This document shows positions 16,895 to 25,650 of a stretch of DNA of 35,487 nucleotides, piece by piece. This stretch comes from Acetobacterium tundrae. GTDB lineage: Bacteria; Bacillota; Clostridia; Eubacteriales; Eubacteriaceae. The stretch spans positions 1 through 35,487 of the forward strand of contig NZ_RXYB01000024.1 of assembly GCF_008086615.1 (NCBI RefSeq), in the 5' to 3' direction. Within the stretch, counting starts at the first letter, position 1. Each line of letters begins with the position of its first letter. Under the pieces are notes generated by a model. That model was not told the DNA's origin. It saw only the letters and a list, made by a program, of their open reading frames with translations, and did no database searches. A program made the translations under genes and the position numbers.

Positions 16895-19177
16895 ATGAAG
16901 CATGAAAAAAGTTTGTTGTCGAAGATCCTGATCACGGTTGTTCTGCCTGTTGCTTTGATTTTTTTAGTAACCGTCGGCATTTCAATGATTGTTGTGGATC
17001 AGAGCAACATGATACTCATCGATACCATCGGATTAGTTTTAATCATTGGCGTGATTGTACTGGGAATGAAGGATGCCTCCAACAAAATATCCAGACTTAC
17101 AAAAGTTGCCCATTGTCTTGCCGATGGTGAAATTGAAGCGGCATTCGACGTTAAAAAATCGCAAGATCAGTTGGGAGAATTAGGTTTTGCTTTGTCTGAA
17201 ATCGCAGCGGCCATGAGAGTCCAGGCCGACATTGCTAAAAAGATCGCGGAAGGCGATCTATCCCAGGTCATCAGTCCAATATCGAAAGCCGATCTGATGG
17301 GAAACAGCCTGCTGAGCTTACAGCAATCAATGGTAAACGTTCGCGATTATCTGGTGATGATGCCAGAACTTGCGGAGCAAGAAGATTATCTTAACAAGAG
17401 CCGGGAAAATGATTTCAACGGCGATTACAAAACCGCCATTGCCCAGGTCAATCGGGCCATCGAAACAATCTCCAATAAAAGAGATTTCTTTCAGGCCATC
17501 CTCGATGCGATGCCTTACCGTGTCACCGTCGTGAATAATGATTCAAAGATTACCTTTCTCAATAAAATCCTGGGCGATTTGATGAAGAAAACCGGAACGG
17601 CCGAACACCGGGAAGATATGTATGGCCGAAGCTGTTCCGACTGTAATTTACAGATGTGCAACACTGAAAATTGCGGCGTAACCGCCTCCAAAAAAAGCGG
17701 CAGAATTGAATATCCCTTTGAATTCAGAGACCGCTACTATCGCATGGACACAACGCCGGTTATCAATAAAAGCGGCGAAACCATCGGTTTCCTTGAAACA
17801 TCTCATGATACGACACCTTTCGAAAGTGTTGCCCATTACACGAAAAAAGAAGTTATTCGTTTAGAAGAAAATTTAGGAAAACTATCAGCTGGAGACCTGA
17901 ATTTTAATAATGATATTCAGGAACCCAATGAATACACCAATGAAACCCACGAACTGTTTATGACCATCGAAAAGAATTTGGTCGGCGTAAAAGATTCAAT
18001 TGGCGAGCTCATCGAAGATGCCACCCTACTTACACGAGCAGGGATTAAAGGCGAGTTAAATACCCGGGCTGATGAAACAAAGTTTGATGGATCCTGGCAA
18101 AAGCTGATCAAAGGGATGAATGGCATTCTTGAAAAAATTTCCAAACCAATTAAAGAAGTCGTGACCGTCATGAATGCCATGTCCGAAGGAAACTTGAACG
18201 TCTCCGTGGACGGTTCTTATCAAGGCAGTTTCGAAGAATTGAAATCCTCAGTCAATACGATGGGGAGCCGTTTTAGAACCGTAGTGACCGAAATTTCGGC
18301 AGTCACTGAAGAAATTGGCAATGGTAATCTCAATATTGAGGAAGTCCCAGCTTATATAGGCGATTTCAATACCATTTCCATTTCCCTTAACGCAATTATT
18401 TTAAAGCTCAATTCTCTATTGGGGGATATCAACAATGCCGCTGAGCAGGTCAATGTTGGGGCCAATCAGGTATCCGACAGCAGTCAGTCGCTGGCTCAGG
18501 GTTCCACCGAGCAGGCCAGTTCCATTCAGGAATTAACCGCGTCCATCGCAGAAATTGCCGATCAGACCAAAAACAATGCCGTTGATGCAAACAAAGCCCG
18601 AGAATTGGCTACGGATGTCATGGAAAATGCTGAAAATGGCAATCATCAGATGACGCAAATGCAGCAATCCATGGTCGAAATTAATAAGTCTTCGGCCGAT
18701 ATTTCCAAAATCATTAAGGTGATCGACGATATTGCCTTCCAAACCAATATCTTAGCCCTCAATGCTGCGGTGGAAGCCGCTCGGGCCGGGCAGCATGGCA
18801 AAGGTTTTGCCGTCGTTGCCGAAGAAGTCCGAACGCTGGCCGCCCGCAGTGCCGATGCCGCCAAAGAAACAACCGGATTAATCGAAGGTTCAATCAGTAA
18901 GGTTCAGGAAGGTACCAAGATTGCCGATGATACTGCTGGAGCGCTGGATGAAATCGTCACTGGTATTAGTCAAGTTGCCAATTTGATTGGCAATATTGCC
19001 ACATCTTCCAATGAACAGGCCACCGGAATTGCCCAGATCAACATGGGGGTCGAACAGGTTGCTCAAGTGGTTCAGCAGAACTCCGCCACAGCTGAACAAA
19101 GCGCTGCCGCCAGCGAAGAACTGTCCGGTCAAGCCATTATGTTAAAAGAGCAGATTAACCAGTTTCAGCTGAGATAA
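16895..19177 (+). CDS. Methyl-accepting chemotaxis protein with Cys-rich PAS domain
   Basis: A 760-residue chemoreceptor. Two closely spaced membrane segments (about 9-30 and 37-55) leave hardly any extracellular loop. HAMP-like helices follow, then a PAS domain (about 205-310) containing C247, C250, C255 and C260, then further HAMP-like repeats. The signalling tip [20 protein letters not shown] starts near 614, within a typical MCP helical hairpin running to the end. It would signal to CheA/CheW. The architecture suggests a cytoplasmic signal, perhaps redox or a metal/Fe-S or haem cofactor bound by the four Cys; that is inference. The ATG at 16895 has AGAGGAG 6 nt upstream, better than a TTG 36 nt earlier. 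It shares this design with the receptor at 32578. Confidence 0.93.
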   Translation: MKHEKSLLSKILITVVLPVALIFLVTVGISMIVVDQSNMILIDTIGLVLIIGVIVLGMKDASNKISRLTKVAHCLADGEIEAAFDVKKSQDQLGELGFALSEIAAAMRVQADIAKKIAEGDLSQVISPISKADLMGNSLLSLQQSMVNVRDYLVMMPELAEQEDYLNKSRENDFNGDYKTAIAQVNRAIETISNKRDFFQAILDAMPYRVTVVNNDSKITFLNKILGDLMKKTGTAEHREDMYGRSCSDCNLQMCNTENCGVTASKKSGRIEYPFEFRDRYYRMDTTPVINKSGETIGFLETSHDTTPFESVAHYTKKEVIRLEENLGKLSAGDLNFNNDIQEPNEYTNETHELFMTIEKNLVGVKDSIGELIEDATLLTRAGIKGELNTRADETKFDGSWQKLIKGMNGILEKISKPIKEVVTVMNAMSEGNLNVSVDGSYQGSFEELKSSVNTMGSRFRTVVTEISAVTEEIGNGNLNIEEVPAYIGDFNTISISLNAIILKLNSLLGDINNAAEQVNVGANQVSDSSQSLAQGSTEQASSIQELTASIAEIADQTKNNAVDANKARELATDVMENAENGNHQMTQMQQSMVEINKSSADISKIIKVIDDIAFQTNILALNAAVEAARAGQHGKGFAVVAEEVRTLAARSADAAKETTGLIEGSISKVQEGTKIADDTAGALDEIVTGISQVANLIGNIATSSNEQATGIAQINMGVEQVAQVVQQNSATAEQSAAASEELSGQAIMLKEQINQFQLR

Positions 19178-19231
19178 AATTAGCCAACCGGTTCTAATCA
19201 GCGAAACGTTTAGCAAAACATTTTAACCCAG

Positions 19232-19273
19232 AAAAAAAGACCGCAGCGACAATCAAGTCGCTGCGGTCTTTTT
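19232..19273 (+). terminator. Intrinsic terminator after the first chemoreceptor
   Basis: A 17-bp perfect stem (19234-19250 with 19257-19273), six-base loop, G+C-rich core and a T-run. The A-run on the left edge would allow minus-strand use, but no minus-strand gene ends here. Confidence 0.92.
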
Positions 19274-19307
19274 ATTTCGAGTATCATTATCCTAAAAAAA
19301 TAAAATG

Positions 19308-19316
19308 TGTTATAAT
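19308..19316 (+). promoter_or_regulatory. Extended -10 promoter of the 488-residue regulator
   Basis: TGTTATAAT matches the extended -10 pattern TGnTATAAT. No good -35 is seen, as is common for extended -10 promoters. The leader would be about 65 nt. Confidence 0.5.
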
Positions 19317-19388
19317 CAGAAAAAGATAATGCCAGAACATTGCGTAATTGATTTGAGAAACTGATCAAAACGAATAGAGGAGCATGCT

Positions 19389-20855
19389 ATGACAAAATTC
19401 AGTGAAGAAATTAAAAGCCTGATTGATGAAAGCGGTGAAACGATACAGTCTTTAGCCAAAATCGGAAATTTAGACCGCACCACCCTCCAGCGGATCAAAT
19501 CCGGGGAACGTTTGCCCACAAAAGAATTCTTCAGAAAATTGTGTGTCGCCCTTCGGTTATCATCGGCTGAAAAAGAAGCACTGCTTGAGCTGTATGAAAT
19601 TGAAAAATGGGGTGCCCAACGCGTTGATAACCGAAAAAAGATCATCGCCCTGATTGAAACCATCACTGAACTGACCGAACAGGGCATCCAGTTTTCCAAA
19701 GAAATGTCCAAAAATGAACCACCCCACCGCAACGATGGCCATGCGCTCATCCGCACAATCATAACCGACGAAACAGCCGTGCTGGAAACCATTTGTCGTA
19801 CCATCGACCGGGAGCTGTTCGATACCGATGAGCCCCATCTCCGCATGTTTATCCGCGGTGAAAAAGAACCAGTTTATGACCACATTTTTCAGCAAATGAT
19901 CGGTAATAAAAAACATCTTATTTTAGAGGATGTGATTCACCTGCCTAAAGTCAGCAACGGATCAACCACCGCGTACTACCTGACAACACTGAAATCGGTT
20001 ATTTCAATTTCGGTTTTAAAAAACGTGGCCTACCAATCCAACTATCTCTATTATTCTGAAAGTGGTGAACTCGAACATAGTGCCCTGTTTCCTTACTATA
20101 TTCTAACCTCGGACCGGACCCTGACCATTTCATCCGATTTTAAACGGCTGATTGTGTATGACAATCCCGACATTCATGAACTCTATGGCGATGATTTTTC
20201 CAGTCTGCTGGAAACGACCGGTTCATTTATTATCGAGAGCCGGAATTTATACAAAATTTTCGGGCTGGACCAGGTCCGGGTGCCGAAACAATTTATGAAT
20301 GCCCTGCCGGCCATTGGTGTCTATTTTACCAGAGAGCTGATTGAATCCAAGGCCAATAAACAGCTGCCGCACTATGAATTTTTGCTGGAGGCCATCATAT
20401 CCACTTATGTCCAGTATCAAAAAGACAAGTCTGCCATCACCACCTATTTTTCATTAGATTATCTCCGCGGCTTTGTCTTTGGCCAATGTATTTTCTTTCC
20501 CCCTGATATGTGTCATCCGTTTACCCCGGAAGAAGGCTTGATGTTTCTGGAAAAAACCAGGGATGATCTCGTAAACGGTGCGATCACGGCCTACGCCATG
20601 TCCGATAAGTTGAAAGCAAATTATGGATTTTTCGAAATTTTGCAGACCGATGATGCCATTCGCCTGGTTCTGCATTATGACGATGCCGAAGAGGTTATTT
20701 TCAAAGCCATTGAAATTAAAGAAAAAAGCATCATCGAGCTGTTTGACGATTTTTTCATGTATCTGCCGAAAAGTGATTACGTCCTTTCTCAAGCCGAGAC
20801 CATCACCCAACTCGACGACATGATTGAAGCCGTAAAATTTACACAGCCAACCTAA
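19389..20855 (+). CDS. Helix-turn-helix regulator with large C-terminal domain of unknown function
   Basis: A 488-residue soluble protein. Residues about 1-70 form an XRE-like DNA-binding domain (TIQSLAKIGNLDRTTLQRIK, then SGERLPTKEFFRKLCVAL). The remaining 400 residues show no motif I can name; they mix helix and strand with several aromatic-rich stretches and no membrane segment or Cys cluster. A ligand- or protein-sensing role is likely but not shown. AGAGGAG is 6 nt before the ATG. It is monocistronic, between the first chemoreceptor's terminator and a REP-like palindrome. Its target is unknown. Confidence 0.8.
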   Translation: MTKFSEEIKSLIDESGETIQSLAKIGNLDRTTLQRIKSGERLPTKEFFRKLCVALRLSSAEKEALLELYEIEKWGAQRVDNRKKIIALIETITELTEQGIQFSKEMSKNEPPHRNDGHALIRTIITDETAVLETICRTIDRELFDTDEPHLRMFIRGEKEPVYDHIFQQMIGNKKHLILEDVIHLPKVSNGSTTAYYLTTLKSVISISVLKNVAYQSNYLYYSESGELEHSALFPYYILTSDRTLTISSDFKRLIVYDNPDIHELYGDDFSSLLETTGSFIIESRNLYKIFGLDQVRVPKQFMNALPAIGVYFTRELIESKANKQLPHYEFLLEAIISTYVQYQKDKSAITTYFSLDYLRGFVFGQCIFFPPDMCHPFTPEEGLMFLEKTRDDLVNGAITAYAMSDKLKANYGFFEILQTDDAIRLVLHYDDAEEVIFKAIEIKEKSIIELFDDFFMYLPKSDYVLSQAETITQLDDMIEAVKFTQPT

Positions 20856-20908
20856 ACGGTCAACCAATTTTAACTCGTTAATTCTACCATTCCCCGATAT
20901 TATAACCC

Positions 20909-20932
20909 GTAGGGGCGATCATTGATCGCCCG
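20909..20932. repeat. Single REP-like palindrome
   Basis: GTAGGGGCGATCATTGATCG followed by CCCG, a solitary copy of the family located between the convergent regulator and toxin-antitoxin genes. Confidence 0.85.
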
Positions 20933-20986
20933 TTTGCGTTTTGCTTAAGTTAAGTGGTCCTTGACTATAGGGGACCTCGGTCACCT

Positions 20987-21301
20987 TCAGTCTGTTTTTC
21001 TTCGTTTTTCTTTGGGAACAATAGCCAAAGTATAACCCAATGGATCAAGGAGTTTAAACAGGGTATCAATTTTTGGAATTGCCTTAAGGTTTTCTAAGCG
21101 TGCAATAGCCGGTTGTTTTAAACCAGTTAAATCAGCAAGCTTCTTTTGAGACATTCCACTTTTTTCACGGGCTTCAATCAGTTTACCGATAAGGGCCACC
21201 TCAAACTCAATTTCGGCCCTCTCTGAATCGCTCACGAAACTAGGATCATCATAAAGATCGTTAAACTCTGTAAACTCTTCATTTCCTATTTTAATACTCA
21301 T
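20987..21301 (-). CDS. XRE-family antitoxin (HigA-like)
   Basis: A 104-residue antitoxin candidate. The HTH (about 38-92) has the pattern SGMSQKKLADLTGLKQPAIA and ends with a basic tail. It starts one base after the toxin stop, so the pair is one operon with the toxin first, as in HigBA. It would neutralise the toxin and repress the operon, probably through the dyad at 21688-21703. Its N-terminal acidic stretch may be the toxin-binding part. Confidence 0.85.
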   Translation of the reverse strand: MSIKIGNEEFTEFNDLYDDPSFVSDSERAEIEFEVALIGKLIEAREKSGMSQKKLADLTGLKQPAIARLENLKAIPKIDTLFKLLDPLGYTLAIVPKEKRRKTD

Positions 21302-21302
21302 T

Positions 21303-21662
21303 TTAGCTCGTCCTTTCTATGAAATCGCTCATATTGTGTTTAGATTTATCTATTTCCTTTTGTGGAGTCTTTTGTGATTTCTTGCGGAAGTAATGAAGTA
21401 AAACAAATGTTTCATCTTTCCAGTAAAAGAAAAATATCCGGTCTGATAACGGTCTAAGTTCACAGATGTCGCCATCAATGTGCTTAACAGTTGGGTTACC
21501 GATCCTTGTTCCATATTCCTGCAATGATCGAATATAGGCAGTGATCTTAGTAAATTGAATGCGATCCTGCTTGCTTGTACTGGATCTGGCTTTTAATTTG
21601 ATGAGATATTCCCTTACTGGTTCATTTCCGTTTGAATCTTTATAAAATATTACTTTAAACAT
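21303..21662 (-). CDS. RelE/HigB-like toxin (phage Gp49-like family)
   Basis: A 119-residue basic protein. FKVIFYKDSNGNEPVREYL at the start and LSDRIFFFYWKDETFVLLHY later are typical of the HigB/Gp49-like branch of RelE toxins, which cleave mRNA on ribosomes. The C terminus is Lys-rich. The ATG at 21662 is chosen over an in-frame start at 21713 because GAGG lies just upstream and the earlier start would fall in the promoter's -35 box. It is linked to the HigA-like antitoxin with a one-base gap. Confidence 0.85.
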   Translation of the reverse strand: MFKVIFYKDSNGNEPVREYLIKLKARSSTSKQDRIQFTKITAYIRSLQEYGTRIGNPTVKHIDGDICELRPLSDRIFFFYWKDETFVLLHYFRKKSQKTPQKEIDKSKHNMSDFIERTS

Positions 21663-21684
21663 ATCAACCTCTTTATTGATATAG

Positions 21685-21713
21685 ATCATAACATATTTGT
21701 TATATATTGACAA
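21685..21713 (-). promoter_or_regulatory. Toxin-antitoxin promoter with operator dyad
   Basis: On the minus strand TTGTCA (21708-21713) and TATGAT (21685-21690) are 17 bp apart. The perfect dyad ATAACATATTTGTTAT (21688-21703, 6-4-6) overlaps the -10 and spacer. This is the expected place for antitoxin autorepression. Confidence 0.7.
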
Positions 21714-21761
21714 TGTTTTTGTGCTAAATATATAGAATTTTTAAGAAAGATTAGAAAGAAA

Positions 21762-21804
21762 AAGCTCTGCAGTGGAGCCTGATTTAACTCCATCTGCAAA
21801 GCTT
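21762..21804 (-). terminator. Terminator after the ChW pseudogene
   Basis: A hairpin with small mismatches (21762-21777 with 21788-21804) is flanked by an A-rich left edge, which reads as T-rich on the minus strand, and by T7 on the right. It separates the ChW pseudogene from the toxin-antitoxin promoter. Confidence 0.75.
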
Positions 21805-21873
21805 CGGTTCTTTTTTTGTTTTTACACGATACCCTCTTAACTCAATAAGTTAAGTGACAGGCACCGGGAATTA

Positions 21874-24009
21874 TTACTGGGCTGTTACGGTTACTGCTAC
21901 TGTCGCTGTTGCTGTCTTGCCATTCTTTGTGAATGTTAAAACTGCGTTCTCTGTTCCATCTCCTGCTGTTGTCTTTTGTGCTTTCAATACATACACATTA
22001 CTGGCAACCTTCAGATATGTTCCATCTGCAGGTTCTCTGCCTATTGTTATTGTACCATCTGCGGTCTGACCACTCTTTAACTTAACCACTGTTGCATCAA
22101 CATCCTCATCAACTGCTACTGTTTTTGCAATCGTTGCTGCTGTTTCATACTTCAGGGCTTCCGCATTTACTGCGACCTGATCTGCATCCATACCAATATT
22201 AGCAGTAGCGACTGTTAATACTTGCACTGCTGAGACTGCTGCACCTGCATTTGCTTTCACTCTAATATTAAGCTTAGCGCCATTTACAAAACCTGTATCA
22301 GTAAGGTCTTTTGTGGTTACCCCTGCGCCTAATGTAAATGTGTTTGGCGCTGTCCAAACTGCTGGATTACCGATTATCCACTCATACGTTGTGCCTGCAA
22401 CCAGACCGGTAAGCGATACTGTGTTATTCAATGCTGTTGGTGTTCCAAATGCTGCTGCTGGTGTTGTCGCTACTTGATTACTCAACGTAACCACCAACGT
22501 CCCATTAACACTCCCTGTACTTACTGAAGTAGCCTTAACTGTTACTGTCCATGTTACTGACTTGTCCGTAGCAGTTGTTGGTAGTACTGCCGCTAACATC
22601 TGCAATGTACCATTGTCTGTAGTAATGGTTGTTGCACTACCCGTTCCAGTAACGGTAATCCCACTGACCGCAACCGACGGTGATCCCCCACCACCAGGTG
22701 GCGTTACTGGCGTTACCGGTATCACAACCGGCGGTACCGTCACATCCGGTTCGACCGTCTGTTTTACCGGTTTCTGTTCAAACGTCACATTGTTTGCATT
22801 GACATCGGCCTGATTGATGGTTCCGGTGCCTTTCATATCGACCGCTGCATCCAGAACTGCCTTCTGCACGGTTGTCTTGGAATCCAGGGTGATTTCAGCG
22901 TCCTTTGCCCCAGCTGCTATATTCAACTCTTTGATGGCGGTGTTGCCCTGGGTCGAAACTTTTACATCCGGTGCTTGTATTTTCACCGTATCGAAGGTGC
23001 CCTCCAGAATAATGTCCTGTCCTTGGGTCTCTTCCGAAATGACGACGGTTAAGCCCGTTGCATCGGTTGCCACAATTCGAACATTACCGGAAGCCGTTTT
23101 TTCCACGATGATGTTGTTGTAGCTACCGCCGTTGATGTGGATACTGTTGGGACCGCCGCCGCGAACATAGGTATTGCCGTCCACGGTAACATTGTTTAAG
23201 TTAACCGTTCCCGATCCGACTTCTTTGGCAATGATCAGATCACCTTTGATGTGGAGGTTCTGAAGCGTTACACCGTCGGCGCCAACCGTTACGTCATGAT
23301 TGACGACCTCGGTACCCGTTTGGGGACCGTAGGTTCCGGCGGTGTTATAAGCCGTTGGGGCGTCTTTGACAATTTTAATCTCGATCGCTTCCAGCCGCAA
23401 GCACTGGTGCGTAGTTCCGGCAATGGCGCCGTCAGCCTTCCAGCCATGGGTCCAGCCGTAGTTTTCCCCATGAACCAGATATTGTACCGAATAACCCGGC
23501 AGGGTTTTACCATCAGCGCCGACCAGTACAATTTCAATCGCTTCAACACGCTGACTTTTTGCCCTTGAACCGGCAAAAGCGCCGTTGGCTTTCCAGTTGG
23601 AGGTATCCGTTAAATTGTTTGGATCATTCTGCCAATCTTCATTCTCGATATGAACATTGTAGCGAATGCTAGCGCCGGCGGGAATCGCCGTGCCGCCGGT
23701 CAGTTCAATATTAAAACCTTCAATTCGCTTGCTTTGAGCGGTTGTTCCGAGCTGACCATCGCCCTGAACCCAGGTTCCATCGGTGGGATAATCACCATAA
23801 TCCTGAACATGACCCCGGTATTCAACGCCGACGGCTGTTGTCGTTGTTGGTGTTGCTGTTGCCGCATCCGTTTCAACGATATTTCCAATCGTTGTATCGG
23901 CACCGACCTGTACATCGGCAGCAAAAACGCCGGTTGAAAAAATTATTTAAAAAACCATGATTACAAACAACAGTCCAATAGTACTTTTTTTTGAAGTTAT
24001 TCTTTCCAT
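21874..24009 (-). pseudogene. ChW-repeat surface protein with in-frame stop inside the signal peptide
   Basis: The coding frame runs 712 codons from ATG 24009 (GAGAGG-type ribosome site about 9 nt upstream) to the stop at 21874. Codon 21 is TAA (23947-23949), in the hydrophobic core between MVF and IIFSTGVFAAD. No other frame disruption is seen. After the signal peptide come three ChW repeats closely matching those of the 10626 protein, then a beta-helix-like region with many short GTxNxxNV-type strands, a Pro/Gly linker (PPGGGG) and Ig-like (Big_2-type) domains. No usable start lies between the stop and a TTG at 23400 inside the third ChW repeat. It is either a very recent pseudogene, a readthrough case or a sequence error; TTA (Leu) to TAA is the simplest change. 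Confidence 0.85.
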
Positions 24010-24297
24010 GTGTAAGTTTCCTCTCTTTTCATGAATCATTTTTTTAAATTAATACAGTAAATAATGCTCTTTCCACGTCGTTTTTTATTACGTCATTCGC
24101 TTCTCGTTTTTTCACTATCCTTTCCTAAATTTCCAACATTTTTCAGCCACTTGTTTTTTTACTCGAGAAACCTTCCATTTCTCCCTTTTCTTAAAATCCT
24201 CCGTTTTAATCGTTTCCATGTTTTTTTTGACAGCAGGAAACGTTTCTTTTGTGTCAGCGCGCTTCGCTTTTTCCGATGATACAAAAGAACCATTCCC
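24010..24297. other. Pyrimidine-rich intergenic stretch
   Basis: T/C-rich DNA upstream of the ChW pseudogene. No convincing promoter was found for it. TTCTTTTGT (24244-24252) and ACAAAAGAA (24281-24289) form an inverted repeat with a 28-bp loop. A plus-strand ORF here has a composition (mostly F, R, L, S) that is just the strand bias and is not credible. Confidence 0.5.
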
Positions 24298-24402
24298 TCG
24301 TTTTCAAATACTCTGTTTACGGTCATCACCCTGGGTGAACAGTTTCAGGAAGAACAAATCGATCAGCTGATTGCTAAATACTGCTACGGAAGGGGCTGCT
24401 AA
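24298..24402 (+). pseudogene. Possible C-terminal gene fossil
   Basis: The frame ending at TAA 24400-24402 reads as a protein-like end: TVITLGEQFQEEQIDQLIAK then YCYGRGC. It has no start codon or ribosome site and the preceding DNA is low-complexity. It looks like the tail of a deleted gene; I do not recognise the family. Confidence 0.3.
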
Positions 24403-24571
24403 CTGCCCACTCACTTTTTTTCATTGTATCAGCAAATAGCAAGTCAATCAATATGTGGCAATCAGTGTGCCATCTTTATTTTCTATTTTGATATATCGTC
24501 ATTTTATTTGCCACATAAAGCAACATCAGCTTTTTGCCACCGCCCTTTCTTGGTGGCCATCAAAAAATGCC

Positions 24572-24604
24572 AAAGCTCCGGGATTAAAAAAATCCCGGAG
24601 CTTT
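24572..24604 (-). terminator. Terminator after the AlbA-like gene
   Basis: A perfect 14-bp stem (24572-24585 with 24591-24604), A5 loop. On the minus strand it follows the gene ending at 24682 and is trailed by a T-rich stretch. Confidence 0.75.
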
Positions 24605-24681
24605 TATCTGCTGTCTTACTTTTCTATTAAATGGCTGTCGTTTTGGAATTCATACTATCTCCCCGAACCATTTTAGATCGT

Positions 24682-25290
24682 CTACAAATGAATGATCATC
24701 GATAAAATAATGCCAATGATGCCGCAGGCGATCCATTCCAGAATTTTTCGGCTGAGTTTGTTTTTATCATTGTACCGTTTCACCGACTCTTCCAGAGAAA
24801 TCGTCAGCTGGGCAATCTGCTTCGCCATTACTGCCACCGTCTCTTTAAACTCATCGTCGGTTGCCGCCGTCAGCTCCTTACTCATAATTTCTTCCGTCAC
24901 CATCATTTCGTCCGCTTGGTCAGTTCTTTTAAAGACGCCCAGGCTTGAGGCCACGATTTTCGCGTTTTTTTCAATCGAAATGATCGCGACCAGCTTATTT
25001 TCCAGTTCAATAAATTCAATGGTCATCGTCGGACAAGGGATCAGTTTTTCTTTTGCTTTAGTGAAAGTCTCCATCACCGAATCTTTTTTGCAGCCGAGAA
25101 TTTTGCCCTTTTCATTGACCCCAATAATCAGTTTGCCGCCTTCGGCATTGGCAAAAGAAGAAATGATTTTGCTGAGCAAATTCGGCCCGCCAGTATGGTG
25201 TCTAAACTCCACCTGGTCACTGTCTCCCTGTTGAATAAGTTTTGCAATCTCTTCATTTATAGTATCGTTTTTATTTGACAATCGATCCAC
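24682..25290 (-). CDS. AlbA_2/Schlafen-like domain protein with C-terminal membrane anchor
   Basis: A 202-residue protein. Residues about 20-125 resemble the AlbA_2 (Schlafen) domain: a VEFRHHTGG stretch, then ISSFANAEGGKLIIGVNEKG and a GVFKRTD motif. A helical region (about 140-175) precedes a hydrophobic segment (about 180-200) that probably anchors it in the membrane. AlbA_2 proteins are often called DNA-binding or ATP-related regulators, but their function is largely unknown. The annotated start is GTG; a TTG three codons later is also possible, because neither has an ideal ribosome site. It is divergent from gltB. Confidence 0.75.
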   Translation of the reverse strand: MDRLSNKNDTINEEIAKLIQQGDSDQVEFRHHTGGPNLLSKIISSFANAEGGKLIIGVNEKGKILGCKKDSVMETFTKAKEKLIPCPTMTIEFIELENKLVAIISIEKNAKIVASSLGVFKRTDQADEMMVTEEIMSKELTAATDDEFKETVAVMAKQIAQLTISLEESVKRYNDKNKLSRKILEWIACGIIGIILSMIIHL

Positions 25291-25317
25291 CGTCTCTTTA
25301 CTTTAATTTTGCTTATA

Positions 25318-25347
25318 ATCATATCATTAAGTCCAATCATAAAACAA
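25318..25347 (-). promoter_or_regulatory. Predicted promoter of the AlbA-like gene
   Basis: On the minus strand TTGTTT (25342-25347) is followed after 18 bp by TATGAT (25318-25323). Confidence 0.4.
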
Positions 25348-25401
25348 CCGCTAAGATTATTCCCGCTGTCCATTCTTTTATTCCCCGTCACTATGTTTTT
25401 T

Positions 25402-25495
25402 TGATATAATCAGCGAAATTTTTATGATATTTATCAATCTTTATAGTATAATTATAAAGCTGTACATCAACACGCTTTATTACACGCACTGTAAT
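25402..25495 (+). promoter_or_regulatory. gltBD promoter region with several dyads
   Basis: TGATATAAT (25402-25410) is an extended -10 box. Downstream lie three inverted repeats: TGATATTTATCA (25425-25436, perfect), CTTTATA/TATAAAG around a second TATAAT (25439-25459) and ATTACA/TGTAAT (25479-25495). The second TATAAT (25447-25452) could be an alternative promoter. The dyads are candidate operators for a nitrogen or LysR-type regulator; none is identified. The rest of the leader to 25637 shows nothing recognisable. Confidence 0.4.
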
Positions 25496-25650
25496 AGTTT
25501 CGATTCATCCTATTTGTGTTGGCAACATTTATTTACCGGTACAGTGAAACACAAAAATTATCGATCAAAACCGAATAAAAAATTGTTGAATTTTCGATGG
25601 AACAATAGTATTCTTTTGGTTACAAACAGATTTTTCTGAGGAAGGTTAAA

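Noticed and set aside
21303-21713. Longer 136-residue version of the toxin
   Set aside because: The earlier start codon would lie in the promoter -35 box; the ATG at 21662 has a ribosome site and begins the conserved FKVIFY strand.
23398-23400. TTG as a real start for a 508-residue protein
   Set aside because: It falls inside the third ChW repeat and would remove the signal peptide and most of the ChW block; the open frame continues upstream to codon 22 of the signal-peptide reading frame.
24064-24279. 71-residue plus-strand ORF rich in Phe, Arg and Leu
   Set aside because: Its composition follows from T/C-rich strand bias; there is no ribosome site or recognisable motif.
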